Part shown: positions 35,891-44,273 of the stretch, one piece after another
Layout of the letters: the number at the start of each line of letters is the position of its first letter
Numbering within the stretch: position 1 is the stretch's first letter
Assembly: GCF_900130015.1 (NCBI RefSeq)
Contig: NZ_FQXS01000031.1
Location: forward strand, 1 to 49,000
Direction of reading: 5' to 3'
Source of the DNA: Desulfofustis glycolicus DSM 9705
GTDB lineage: Bacteria > Desulfobacterota > Desulfobulbia > Desulfobulbales > Desulfocapsaceae
Length of the DNA stretch: 49,000 nucleotides
Translations under genes and position numbers: made by a program
Notes under the pieces: model-generated
The model's database searches: none
What the model saw: only the letters and a program-made list of their open reading frames with translations
Told to the model about the DNA's origin: nothing

Positions 35891-36667
35891 ATGAACGATG
35901 CCATTCCTGACAGCAGCATACCTGCCGTAACCCTTGTCTTTTCCGGCGACCTGCTCGACTTTTTCAAAGACAGCGGCGGCTCGTCGTACGTCTATCACTA
36001 CCCCTTGCTGCGCCGGGCATCGATCAAAGACATTGTCGAATCGCTCGGTATTCCGCATACCGAGATCGGCCGGCTCTCGTACAACCGGAAGGAGCTGGAT
36101 TTTTCATTTGTACCCGCCGGCAGCGAACGGCTGCTGGTAGAACCCCTTTCGCCGCTGTACCCGCCGACCAGGCCCTCGACACTACGCCCCGAGTCCCTTA
36201 ACGAAATCCGCTTTCTGGTCGATGTCAACGTCGGAAAGCTGGTCAGATTACTCCGTATGGCCGGCCTGGACGCGACTGCAGCACTCGAGAATCAGTCGAT
36301 CAAAGCCATCGCCGCCGACGGTGCAACCGATGGGCGAATTCTGCTCAGTCGCAACAGGGACCTGCTCAAGCTTCGTTCGGTGGTCTTCGGCCGGCTGATC
36401 CGAAGCCAGGACCCGACCCGGCAATTCATAGAAGTCAGCCACCTTTTCAACCTTCCTTCCCTCTACCATCCGTTTTCCCGCTGCATGGCCTGCAACGGCG
36501 TCCTGCATCCTGTGGACAAAGCCGACATCCTGGATCGTCTCGAACCGCTGACCATTCGTTACTATCATCGTTTCCACCAATGCGGCAGCTGCGGTCGTCT
36601 TTACTGGCGCGGCTCGCACCACGACCACATGGTGCGAACCTTTGGCTTCACCGAACCGGAAGAATGA
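35891..36667 (+). CDS. Mut7-C RNase-domain protein with N-terminal ubiquitin-like domain
   Basis: The 258-residue protein has an N-terminal beta-grasp segment (VTLVFSGDLLDFF to residues about 95) typical of the Mut7-C ubiquitin domain. A PIN-like Mut7-C RNase domain follows: FLVDVNVGKLVRLLRMAGLD (first acidic residue), then DGRILLSRNRDLLK with the second acidic cluster. The C-terminal zinc ribbon uses CMACNGVL and CGSCGRLYWRGSHHDHM. Such proteins are predicted RNases of unknown target. The ATG at 35891 is the first ATG; the upstream TTG at 35837 lies inside a hairpin. There is no strong ribosome site. It is 70 bp after rubrerythrin and may be cotranscribed. Confidence 0.85.
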   Translation: MNDAIPDSSIPAVTLVFSGDLLDFFKDSGGSSYVYHYPLLRRASIKDIVESLGIPHTEIGRLSYNRKELDFSFVPAGSERLLVEPLSPLYPPTRPSTLRPESLNEIRFLVDVNVGKLVRLLRMAGLDATAALENQSIKAIAADGATDGRILLSRNRDLLKLRSVVFGRLIRSQDPTRQFIEVSHLFNLPSLYHPFSRCMACNGVLHPVDKADILDRLEPLTIRYYHRFHQCGSCGRLYWRGSHHDHMVRTFGFTEPEE

Positions 36668-36908
36668 TTATGATCGGCCGCCTGCCGCAAAACGGCGATG
36701 ACATCGCCCCTCAGAATCCCTGCGGCATCAAACAATTATCCGGAAAGAAAAAAAGGACTTATCAGACAATTAGCCATTCCCATCACCATCATAGCATGCT
36801 ATACTTTCGATGTTTTTTGTCAGCGCATGACGGAAAACGGTCTTGATCGGTCTTCGGTTACCGGTTGACGCCGCCCCTCCATCCCATCAACCGAAATCAT
36901 CGACAGCC

Positions 36909-39215
36909 ATGACCGCATCAGCAACCACATCCGCCGAACAAACAGCCTCCCAGCGCGTCTACGACGAACGCTTCAAAAAACTGGTCAACGAGATCCACTC
37001 GGCCTCGTCGCCAAACGCGATCATGGTCGGGCTGCGCAACAAGATTCTCAATATCTACAACGTCGAGATGGCGACCATCTTCCTGATCGACGCAAAACAC
37101 AACAAGCTCGTGTCCTGGGTGCTTCTGCCCGGCGACTCGCTGAGCAAGATCCGGATGGACATCAACCGCTCCAGCATTACCGGATTCGTTGCGGAAACCC
37201 GGCAAACGCTGAACATCATGAACGTCTACGACACCGACGAATTGCATGGCATCGATCCGTCGCTGGCCTTCGACTCGTCATGGGATCAGAAAACCGGTCA
37301 TAAAACCCGGCAGGTGCTCGCAACACCGGTGGTCCACAATGCCAACCTGATGGGCGTTATCGAGTTGATCAACAAACGAAACAGCGCCGATTTCAACCCG
37401 ACAGACGAAAGCCGCCTCAAGGAATTGGCCGACACGCTTGCCATAGCGCTGTTCAATCACTACAAGAGCGGCAAAAAAATCCCGATGCGCTATGAAGAGC
37501 TGGTCAACCGGGAGATCATCTCACCGCAGGAAATGGAACGGGCCATGGTTATCGCCACGCAGCAGGAGAAAGAGGTTGAGACCGTGCTGATGGAAAACTA
37601 CATGATCCCCAAGGCCGATCTTGGCGACGCTCTAGCCTTTGTCTATAAGACCGGGTTTGTCGATCTCGCGGCCGAGCGCTTCTCCGCCGATTCGTTTGTT
37701 ACCCCGAACACCGTCGAGCTGTTGCGCAAGCACCTGATCGTACCGCTCGAGAAAAAACGTGGCGAGATGGTCCTGGCCGCCAAAAACCCAGCCAACCAGA
37801 GCGGCATCATGGAGGTCAAGAACTTTTTCAAGGCACCGCGCATCAGCGTGATGCTCGCCTTCGGCGACGATATCCGGGAACTGATCAACTCTATCGTGCC
37901 CCCTCCGGCCGAAGACATCACGGCCATGAACGGGGCTGAAGAAGTCCCCGATGAAGAGAATTACATCCCCGAAATCTATCAGAAGATCGAAGATCAGCCG
38001 GCCGATGTCGAGGTCGACAATACCCCGGCCGTGCAGCTGGTCAACAAAATGATCGAAGATGCGGTTAAGGCCGGCGCTTCCGATATCCACATCGAGCCCT
38101 ACGGCACCAGACAGGATGCCGAAGTCCGGTTTCGTGTCGACGGCTCCTGCTCCAATATACTGAACATCCCGAGGGCCAACGTCAAATCGATTATCGCCCG
38201 CATCAAGGTGCTTGCCGACCTGGACATCTCCGAGCGCCGCAAACCCCAGGACGGCAAAATCAAGTTCACGACAATGAGCGCCGACATCGTCGAACTGCGC
38301 GTTGCCACCCTGCCGACCGCCGACGGCAACGAAGATGTGGTGCTCCGAATTCTCGCCGACAGCAAGCCGATCCCGCTCTACAAACTGGCCCCGGAACGCA
38401 TTCTCAACCGGCTCATCCCCTGCATCACCAAACCCTACGGCATGTTCCTGGTGGTCGGACCGACCGGTTCCGGTAAGACAACCACCCTGCACTCGGTGCT
38501 CAACTATATCAACACCCCGGAAAAAAAAATCTGGACCGCCGAAGACCCGGTGGAGATCACCCAGTACCGTCTGCGCCAGGTACAGGTCAAGCCGCATATC
38601 GGCTATACCTTCGCCGCGGCCATGCGGGCCTTTCTCCGGGCCGACCCGGATATCATCATGATCGGCGAGATGCGTGACCAGGAAACCGCCAAGATGGCCA
38701 TCGAGGCCTCGCTCACCGGGCATGTTGTCTTCAGCACCCTGCACACCAACTCGGCCGCGGAAACCATTGTTCGACTGATCGAAATGGGCATGGACCCGTT
38801 TAACTTCTCCGATTCGCTGCTCGGCGTCCTCGCCCAGCGGCTGGTGCGTACCCTCTGCGAAGAGTGCAAGGAGCCCTACAACCCGACGCAGAAAGAATAC
38901 GACAACCTGGTCCATCACTACGGTGTAATGTTTTTTGAACACCTGAACATCCCCTACTCCAAAGATCTCACGCTGTTTCGCGCCCGCGGCTGCGAAAACT
39001 GCAACGACAGCGGTTACAAAGGCCGCCAAGGCCTGTTCGAGCTATTGATGGCCAACAAAAAGATCAAGAGTTTGATCATCGAAAAAGCGCCCGCCGAGGA
39101 CATCAAGATCGAGGCGATCGACGACGGCATGACGGTCCTGCTGCAGGAAGGAATCCACCTCATCTTTGCCGGCAAGACCGATGTCAAACAGGTCATGAGC
39201 ACCTGTATGATCTGA
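36909..39215 (+). CDS. GspE/PilB-type secretion or pilus ATPase with N-terminal GAF domain
   Basis: The 768-residue ATPase would drive pilus assembly or type II secretion. A GAF domain occupies about residues 20-190 (VEMATIFLIDAKHNKLVSWV, LATPVVHNANLMGVIELINK). An MshEN-like N-domain comes next. The ATPase core begins near DAVKAGASDIHIEPYG and has Walker A VGPTGSGKTTTLHSVLNY (about 513-530), FLRADPDIIMIGEMRDQETA (Walker B/Asp box) and SLTGHVVFSTLHTNSAAETI. The C-terminal zinc motif is CEECKEP with CENCNDSGYKGR. GAF-PilB fusions suggest control by a small ligand. The start is uncertain: ATG at 36909 lacks a clear ribosome site; TTG at 36843 is an alternative. No other pilus or secretion gene is adjacent. 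Confidence 0.88.
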   Translation: MTASATTSAEQTASQRVYDERFKKLVNEIHSASSPNAIMVGLRNKILNIYNVEMATIFLIDAKHNKLVSWVLLPGDSLSKIRMDINRSSITGFVAETRQTLNIMNVYDTDELHGIDPSLAFDSSWDQKTGHKTRQVLATPVVHNANLMGVIELINKRNSADFNPTDESRLKELADTLAIALFNHYKSGKKIPMRYEELVNREIISPQEMERAMVIATQQEKEVETVLMENYMIPKADLGDALAFVYKTGFVDLAAERFSADSFVTPNTVELLRKHLIVPLEKKRGEMVLAAKNPANQSGIMEVKNFFKAPRISVMLAFGDDIRELINSIVPPPAEDITAMNGAEEVPDEENYIPEIYQKIEDQPADVEVDNTPAVQLVNKMIEDAVKAGASDIHIEPYGTRQDAEVRFRVDGSCSNILNIPRANVKSIIARIKVLADLDISERRKPQDGKIKFTTMSADIVELRVATLPTADGNEDVVLRILADSKPIPLYKLAPERILNRLIPCITKPYGMFLVVGPTGSGKTTTLHSVLNYINTPEKKIWTAEDPVEITQYRLRQVQVKPHIGYTFAAAMRAFLRADPDIIMIGEMRDQETAKMAIEASLTGHVVFSTLHTNSAAETIVRLIEMGMDPFNFSDSLLGVLAQRLVRTLCEECKEPYNPTQKEYDNLVHHYGVMFFEHLNIPYSKDLTLFRARGCENCNDSGYKGRQGLFELLMANKKIKSLIIEKAPAEDIKIEAIDDGMTVLLQEGIHLIFAGKTDVKQVMSTCMI

Positions 39216-39522
39216 CGGCGATTCCGCCCTTAATCCCACCGCCGTTGCCGCTGCCATGTCCGCGGTAACGGGCCGTTGGCTCCGTGGTTACCGAGTTGCC
39301 GGTGCTTCTCCTCCGACGTCAGCGCCTCCCCCGGTTGCTTTTCCCGCGCTGATGGTGCTAGAATAGAGCCACAGCCGAATCCCATCTCTTGCGTAGTGAT
39401 TTTCAGAACTGCTCGGGAACGGCAACGGCCCCGCCTGAGTCATGGTGTGCCTCCATTTCGGTGCACCCGCCGCCGTAAAACCGTCCGCGAGTCGTTCTCT
39501 CCCTTTATCCCGGAGGTATTGT
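39216..39522 (+). other. Intergenic region with a candidate BCCT promoter
   Basis: No gene is seen. TTGCTT (39335-39340) and TAGAAT (39359-39364), 18 bp apart, form a plausible promoter for the transporter operon. A CGGTAAC / GTTACCG inverted repeat (about 39263-39292) lies after the ATPase gene and may be its 3' hairpin; there is no T run. Confidence 0.4.
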
Positions 39523-41145
39523 ATGGAAAACAACACCCCTGTGCAGCCGGAGAATCGCAGCTGGTTCCATCTCGATGTCCACCCGTACGTTTTTTTCATC
39601 TCCGCCGGCCTGATCCTGCTCTTCGTCGCGATGACCCTGATTTTCCAGGCCAAGGTGGACAATTTCTTCTCCACGCTGCAAACGCTGATCGGCACGTATA
39701 CCGGCTGGTTTTTCGTCTGGACGATGAACATTATTCTCGTCTACGTGATATCGCTGCTGCTCGGGCGCTTTTCCGGCATCAGGCTGGGAGGTGCCGAGGC
39801 GACTCCGGAATTTACTACCCTGGGCTGGTTTTCCATGCTGTTTTCGGCCGGCATGGGCATCGGCCTGCTTTTCTACGGGGTGGCCGAACCGATGTTTCAC
39901 TTTGTCGCCTCCCCGCTCGTCGAACCGGGCACCGCCGAGGCCGCCAGAGTGGCGATGGACCTGTCCTTTCTCCACTGGGGGCTTCACCCCTGGGCGATCT
40001 ATGCCATCGTCGGCCTGTCGCTGGCGTTTTTCTCGTTCAATAAAGGGTTGCCGCTGTCGATCCGGTCGGTCTTTTATCCACTGCTCGGCGAAAAGATCTA
40101 CGGCCCCATCGGTAACCTGATCGACATCATGGCCACCGTAGCCACCCTGTTCGGCGTGGCCACCTCACTGGGACTCGGCGTCCAGCAGGTCAACGCCGGT
40201 CTCAACCACCTGTTCGGCGTCCCGCAATCGACCCTGATCCAGGTCCTGCTGATCGGCGGTATCACCGCCATCGCGACCTGGTCGGTGGTCCGCGGGATCA
40301 GTGCCGGTATCAAACTGCTCAGCCAGATCAACGTCTACCTGGCCGGCGGCCTGATGCTCTTCGTCCTGCTGCTCGGACCAACACTGTTCATCATGAAAGC
40401 GCTGATGGAAAATATCGGCTTCTATCTGCAGAACCTGCCGCAACTGGCTACCTGGAACGAGACCTACGAGGCCACTGACTGGCAGCAATCGTGGACCATT
40501 TTCTACTGGGGCTGGTGGATCTCCTGGTCGCCGTTCGTCGGCATGTTCATCGCCCGAGTCTCCTATGGCCGGACCATCGGTGAATTCATCAAGGGAGTCC
40601 TGCTGGTGCCGACCTTTATCACCTTCGCCTGGATCACCGTCTTCGGCAACAGCGCTATCAACCTGGAGATGTTCGGAGCCGGCGGGATCGCCCGGGCCGT
40701 TCAGGAAAACGTCCCGGTCTCCCTGTTCAAACTGCTCGAGCACTACCCCCTGCAGTCGCTGACATCGATACTGGCCATCGTCGTGGTCGTCACCTTCTTT
40801 GTCACCTCCTCGGACTCCGGCTCGCTGGTCATCGACATCATTACCGCCGGCGGCAATCCCGATCCGCCGGTGCTGCAGCGTTTGTTCTGGGCCATTCTCG
40901 AGGGGGTGGTCGCCGCGGTACTGCTGATTGGCGGCGGCCTGGTGGCGCTGCAGACTGCAGCCATTACCACCGGCCTGCCCTTTTCACTGGTCTTGCTCGG
41001 GATGTGTTTCGCCCTACACAAGGGGCTCGCCGAATACAAAGAGGGGCAATCATTCGAATTGAACATCGGCGACACCAAGACCAGGGAGCTGCGCCCGAGG
41101 CCCTCGGTGAAACTGCCGACGTTCGGTCGACGTCGCTTCTGGTAG
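39523..41145 (+). CDS. BCCT family transporter (betaine/choline/carnitine)
   Basis: The 540-residue inner-membrane carrier has about 12 helices. The family signature is visible as YWGWWISWSPFVGMFIARVS and YGRTIGEF (about residues 325-352), with the Trp-rich substrate box, and EFTTLGWFSMLFSAGMGIGL near residue 95. These proteins import quaternary ammonium compounds such as glycine betaine, driven by Na+ or H+. The ATG at 39523 has GGAGG at good spacing; the upstream frame is not used. A glycine-betaine-type binding protein follows 36 bp later. The long basic/acidic C-terminal osmosensor tail of BetP is absent, so activity may be osmotically unregulated or concerned with catabolism. Confidence 0.93.
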   Translation: MENNTPVQPENRSWFHLDVHPYVFFISAGLILLFVAMTLIFQAKVDNFFSTLQTLIGTYTGWFFVWTMNIILVYVISLLLGRFSGIRLGGAEATPEFTTLGWFSMLFSAGMGIGLLFYGVAEPMFHFVASPLVEPGTAEAARVAMDLSFLHWGLHPWAIYAIVGLSLAFFSFNKGLPLSIRSVFYPLLGEKIYGPIGNLIDIMATVATLFGVATSLGLGVQQVNAGLNHLFGVPQSTLIQVLLIGGITAIATWSVVRGISAGIKLLSQINVYLAGGLMLFVLLLGPTLFIMKALMENIGFYLQNLPQLATWNETYEATDWQQSWTIFYWGWWISWSPFVGMFIARVSYGRTIGEFIKGVLLVPTFITFAWITVFGNSAINLEMFGAGGIARAVQENVPVSLFKLLEHYPLQSLTSILAIVVVVTFFVTSSDSGSLVIDIITAGGNPDPPVLQRLFWAILEGVVAAVLLIGGGLVALQTAAITTGLPFSLVLLGMCFALHKGLAEYKEGQSFELNIGDTKTRELRPRPSVKLPTFGRRRFW

Positions 41146-41181
41146 GCAGTGGTGCCAACCTGAACTCTTGGGAGATACGAT

Positions 41182-42102
41182 ATGAAAAAACTCGTGAAAC
41201 AGGCTCTCCTCATGGTTTTGTTGGTTGCCGTTCTGGCGACGGCGGCGGTTACCGACGCAACGTCCCGGGAAACGGTGAAAATCGCCTATACAAACTGGTC
41301 TTCATCGATCGCCGGCGCCCATGTCATGCAAGCGGTGCTGCAGGAAGAACTTGGTTATCATGTCGAGATGATCCTCACCGATGCCGAGGAGATGTGGCAA
41401 CTCGTCGCCGACGGCACGGCCGATGCAATGCTGTCGGCCTGGCTGCCGACGACCCATGAGCACTACCTGCAGACCTACCGGGACCGGCTGGAAGACCTCG
41501 GCCCCAACCTCATCGGCGCCCGCATCGGACTGGTCGTCCCCGATATCGCTTCCGGTCGCCAGGTCGGAGCCCAGGGAAAGCGAGCCCGCTCGCCGATCAC
41601 GCTCGAATCGATCAGCGATCTCCCCCGCCATGCCGATGTCTTTCACCGCAACATCATCGGCATCGACCCCGAGGCCGGAATCATGGCCCGCACCAGGGAG
41701 GCAATGGCCAGCTACGACCTGGACGACTTCCGGCTGATCGAGGGCAGTGAGCAAACGATGACCGAATTGTTGGCCCAGGCCATCCGGTACAAACGCCAGG
41801 TCGTCATCACCGGCTGGACGCCGCACTGGATGTTCGCCCGCTGGAATCTGAAATTTCTCGACGATCCACAAGGGGTGTTCGGCACCACCGAGCGGATTCA
41901 CACCATGGTGCGCCCCGGCCTGCACGACGACATGCCGGCGGTCTATGCCGTACTCGATCGATTCAGCTGGACGCCGGAAGAGGCATCCTTATTCATGATC
42001 TGGAACGAGAATGACCACGGGCTCTATCCATACGAAAAGGCCCGGCGCTGGCTGCGCAACCACCCCGACCGTGTCCGGCAGTGGCTGGCAGAAGGCGAGT
42101 AA
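41182..42102 (+). CDS. Glycine betaine/proline-type substrate-binding protein (OpuAC/ProX-like)
   Basis: The 306-residue protein has a signal peptide (KKLVKQALLMVLLVAVLATA) and the OpuAC fold: VKIAYTNWSSSIAGAHVMQA, then ADAMLSAWLPTTHEHYLQTY, as in ProX/OpuAC with aromatic ligand residues, and VITGWTPHWMFARWNLKFLD. It would bind glycine betaine or a similar compound in the periplasm. The lack of a lipobox Cys indicates a soluble periplasmic form. No ABC permease or ATPase gene lies nearby; instead it follows the BCCT carrier with GGGAGATACGAT in front. It may deliver substrate to a distant ABC system or work with the carrier; the latter is speculation. Confidence 0.88.
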   Translation: MKKLVKQALLMVLLVAVLATAAVTDATSRETVKIAYTNWSSSIAGAHVMQAVLQEELGYHVEMILTDAEEMWQLVADGTADAMLSAWLPTTHEHYLQTYRDRLEDLGPNLIGARIGLVVPDIASGRQVGAQGKRARSPITLESISDLPRHADVFHRNIIGIDPEAGIMARTREAMASYDLDDFRLIEGSEQTMTELLAQAIRYKRQVVITGWTPHWMFARWNLKFLDDPQGVFGTTERIHTMVRPGLHDDMPAVYAVLDRFSWTPEEASLFMIWNENDHGLYPYEKARRWLRNHPDRVRQWLAEGE

Positions 42103-42144
42103 ACGGACAGCGCACGTCACCACAACACAGGAGCAAGCAGACCC

Positions 42145-42840
42145 ATGGCCGAATCGGTTTTCAACAAATTCAATAACGGCTGCCTGATGGTCTTCCGCCG
42201 CGAAGGCGAGACAGTACAATTCCTCGGCACGGCCTTTCTCGTTCATGACAGCGGCTACCTGCTGAGCGTATCCCACGTCCTGCCGAGCGAAGGGGATCTG
42301 GTCGTCGTGCCCGGCGAGTCGATGAGCAACGAATTCACCCCGGTCAGCCAGGAAACGGTGACCTCGATCCCGGTCACCGTCGCCCGGCGCAACAAGGATC
42401 GGGACATCGCCCTGCTGAAAATGATGCAACCGGTGGACATGCGCCTGCCCGACTACTTCCTCGGCACAGCGGAAAACGTTCATATCGGCAGCAGGGTGAT
42501 GGCGCTCGGCTACGCCTTCGGGCACCAGGCACTGCATGCGCTGGTGGCCATGAACGCCATCGTCAGCGCCCGGGTCCTCTCCCACAATGACAGCAAACTG
42601 CTGCTCTTCGACTCCATGGTCCACGACGGCGACCGAGGCGGACCACTGGTCAGCGTCGACGAGGGGGTGGTCGTCGGCATCATCAACGGTCGGTTCGATC
42701 CGCAGGAAGCGGCAAAGGAATATACCGACGGCAGTCGCACGGTTGCTTCAAACACCAATATCTCGTATGCTGTCGCCATTGATTACGGCATCGCCCTGAT
42801 GGACGAGGAAGGACTCCTGACGGCGACGACATCGATATAG
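42145..42840 (+). CDS. Trypsin-like serine protease homologue lacking the catalytic serine
   Basis: The 231-residue protein has a trypsin/HtrA-like double barrel: GTAFLVHDSGYLLSVSHVLP contains the His-44 motif and NKDRDIALLKM the Asp-87 motif. The nucleophile position, normally G-[DN]-S-G-G-P, is GDRGGPLV with Arg-164. The DNA at this codon is CGA, so a simple misread is unlikely. There is no signal peptide and no PDZ domain; the protein is probably cytoplasmic. It is likely a non-proteolytic binding protein. AGGAG precedes the ATG at ten bases. It lies 42 bp behind the betaine-type binding protein gene and may be cotranscribed with the transporter genes, but a functional link is not evident. 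Confidence 0.8.
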   Translation: MAESVFNKFNNGCLMVFRREGETVQFLGTAFLVHDSGYLLSVSHVLPSEGDLVVVPGESMSNEFTPVSQETVTSIPVTVARRNKDRDIALLKMMQPVDMRLPDYFLGTAENVHIGSRVMALGYAFGHQALHALVAMNAIVSARVLSHNDSKLLLFDSMVHDGDRGGPLVSVDEGVVVGIINGRFDPQEAAKEYTDGSRTVASNTNISYAVAIDYGIALMDEEGLLTATTSI

Positions 42841-42923
42841 CGCACCGTTCCCGGCAGCAGGAAATTCCAGCTACTCCCGGCACGGCTGCAGGAACATCGG
42901 TTTATTGCCGCCCGGCCCGATCC

Positions 42924-42967
42924 GGCTCCTGCTAAACATCACCGCCGGGTGATGTTCAGCAGGAGCC
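42924..42967 (+). terminator. Long hairpin between the protease-like and rhomboid genes
   Basis: GGCTCCTGCT (42924-42933) pairs with AGCAGGAGCC (42958-42967), and ACATCACC (42936-42943) with GGTGATGT (42948-42955), around a GCCG loop, broken only by a 2x2 internal loop. No T tract follows. It could end or process the upstream transcript, or protect a 3' end. It also argues against the rhomboid starting within it. Confidence 0.5.
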
Positions 42968-43005
42968 AGTACCGGCCGGCCGGCGCTACGCAACGGCCCG
43001 CCCAC

Positions 43006-43854
43006 ATGAACGCACCTCAGAAGCGAAACTCCCTGCTCTGCCCCAATTGCCGACGACTGGTCAGCCGCTCGGCACCGGCTTGCCCCTATTGCGGGCTGAA
43101 GAAACCAGGATCTATCTGGAAGGATAATATTTTCACCCGAGTCAGCGGTGACGACACATCGATCCTGCGACTGATCCTGATCGCCAACATCGTCATGTTC
43201 GTGCTGTCGCTGGCGATCGATCCGCGGGCCACATCATTTTCCGGCCACCCGTTCGGCTTTCTCACACCGAGCAACGGCAGCCTGCTGGTACTCGGCGCCA
43301 CCGGCAGCGTACCGCTCTTCCACTACCAGAACTGGTGGTCGCTGATTTCGGCGAGCTATCTGCACGGCAGCCTGATTCACATCGTCTTCAACATGATCGC
43401 ACTGCACCAGCTCGGCCCCCTGATCATCCGTGAATACGGGGTGAGTAGGACGATCGTCATCTATACGGTGAGCGGCATCGGCGGATACCTCATCTCGGCG
43501 CTGTTCGGCGTGCGGCTGACCATTGGTGCTTCAGCCGCCGTCTGTGGCCTGATCGGCGCCGCCCTGTATTATGGGAAAAGCCGCGGCGGAACGTATGGGC
43601 ATGCCGTTTACCGCCAGATCGGCGGCTGGGCGGTGGGAATCTTTATCTTCGGACTGCTGATCCCCGGCATCAATAACTGGGGACATGGCGGGGGGATGCT
43701 CGCCGGCGCGGCCATCGGTGCCGCTCTGGGCTACCAGGAGCGAATAGCGGAAACGATCAGGCACAAATTCCTGGGGACTCTCTGCATTATTGTCACCGGC
43801 GGGGTACTGCTCTGGTCGGCGGTCAACGGCGTGCTACTACTCTTCTTCCGGTAG
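43006..43854 (+). CDS. Rhomboid family intramembrane serine protease with N-terminal zinc ribbon
   Basis: The 282-residue protein starts with a small zinc ribbon, CPNC then CPYCGLKK (residues about 12-34). Six or seven membrane helices follow. SASYLHGSLIHIVFNMIALH (about residue 115-134) is the rhomboid H-x-x-x-x-H-x-x-x-N motif in helix 2. The nucleophile is the Ser in GASAAVCGLIGA and the base is the His in NNWGHGGGMLAGAAIG. The usual G-x-S-G is G-A-S-A here. Cleaved substrates are unknown. The ATG at 43006 has no clear ribosome site; in-frame GTG/ATG at 42949/42952 lie in the hairpin. The gene's last 18 bp overlap the end of a convergent small gene. Confidence 0.85.
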   Translation: MNAPQKRNSLLCPNCRRLVSRSAPACPYCGLKKPGSIWKDNIFTRVSGDDTSILRLILIANIVMFVLSLAIDPRATSFSGHPFGFLTPSNGSLLVLGATGSVPLFHYQNWWSLISASYLHGSLIHIVFNMIALHQLGPLIIREYGVSRTIVIYTVSGIGGYLISALFGVRLTIGASAAVCGLIGAALYYGKSRGGTYGHAVYRQIGGWAVGIFIFGLLIPGINNWGHGGGMLAGAAIGAALGYQERIAETIRHKFLGTLCIIVTGGVLLWSAVNGVLLLFFR

Positions 43855-43989
43855 TGCCGGCGCCTGGTCTTCTGTTTTATCGATCTGCGCTTCCTGCTTC
43901 TCGCGTTTGCGCTGGAGTTTTTCTTCTTTCTTTTTTTTCTTTGCCAACTCTTTCTGACGCTTTTCGAATGAATAGTTTGTTCGAGCCAA
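43837..43989 (-). CDS. Small highly charged Lys/Glu-rich protein, 50 residues
   Basis: Read on the minus strand from TTG at 43989, the frame encodes MARTNYSFEKRQKELAKKKK, then KEEKLQRKREKQEAQIDKTE and DQAPALPEEE. The sequence is almost entirely charged and should form a single long helix with a flexible acidic tail. The start RTNYSFEKRQKE resembles a conserved small hypothetical family in Desulfobacterota (recall, not verified). AAGGGG sits five bases before the TTG; a GTG six bases upstream is an alternative. It lies downstream of the second cold-shock gene and its terminator, so it probably needs readthrough or its own promoter. It overlaps the rhomboid's end tail to tail. Function unknown; nucleic-acid binding is plausible. 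Confidence 0.7.
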   Translation of the reverse strand: MARTNYSFEKRQKELAKKKKKEEKLQRKREKQEAQIDKTEDQAPALPEEE

Positions 43990-44019
43990 GGTCACCCCTT
44001 CTCTGTTGCTAACTGCTGA

Positions 44020-44050
44020 AAAAGAAAACCCCGCACCCAGGGTGCGGGGT
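44020..44050 (-). terminator. Rho-independent terminator of the second cold-shock gene
   Basis: ACCCCGCACC (44028-44037) pairs perfectly with GGTGCGGGGT (44041-44050) around a 3-base loop. On the minus strand the stem is followed by TTTTCTTTTTC, a good U tract. Confidence 0.9.
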
Positions 44051-44072
44051 CCACAACAACCGTATCCGGCTC

Positions 44073-44273
44073 TTAGAGCTGGACGACGTTGGCTGCCGCC
44101 GGTCCTTTCGGGCCGTCGACAACGTCAAAGGATACGCGAGCACCCTCGGTCAGGGACTTGAAGCCCTGAGCCTGGATGGCCGAATGGTGCACGAACACAT
44201 CCTTGCCGCCATCCTGCTCGATAAAACCAAAACCTTTCGCATCGTTAAACCACTTTACTGTGCCTTCAGCCAT
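44073..44273 (-). CDS. Cold-shock domain protein (CspA family), second copy
   Basis: A 66-residue cold-shock domain with [17 protein letters not shown] (RNP1) and [14 protein letters not shown] (RNP2), ending [13 protein letters not shown]. It differs from the protein at 6963-7163 mainly after residue 33, so the two are paralogues rather than recent duplicates. AAGGAG lies nine bases before the ATG. A short stem GGGTTC / GAACCC (44295-44312) lies in the leader about 20 bases upstream of the ATG and could respond to temperature; this is an inference. A strong terminator follows at 44050-44020. Confidence 0.95.
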   Translation of the reverse strand: MAEGTVKWFNDAKGFGFIEQDGGKDVFVHHSAIQAQGFKSLTEGARVSFDVVDGPKGPAAANVVQL

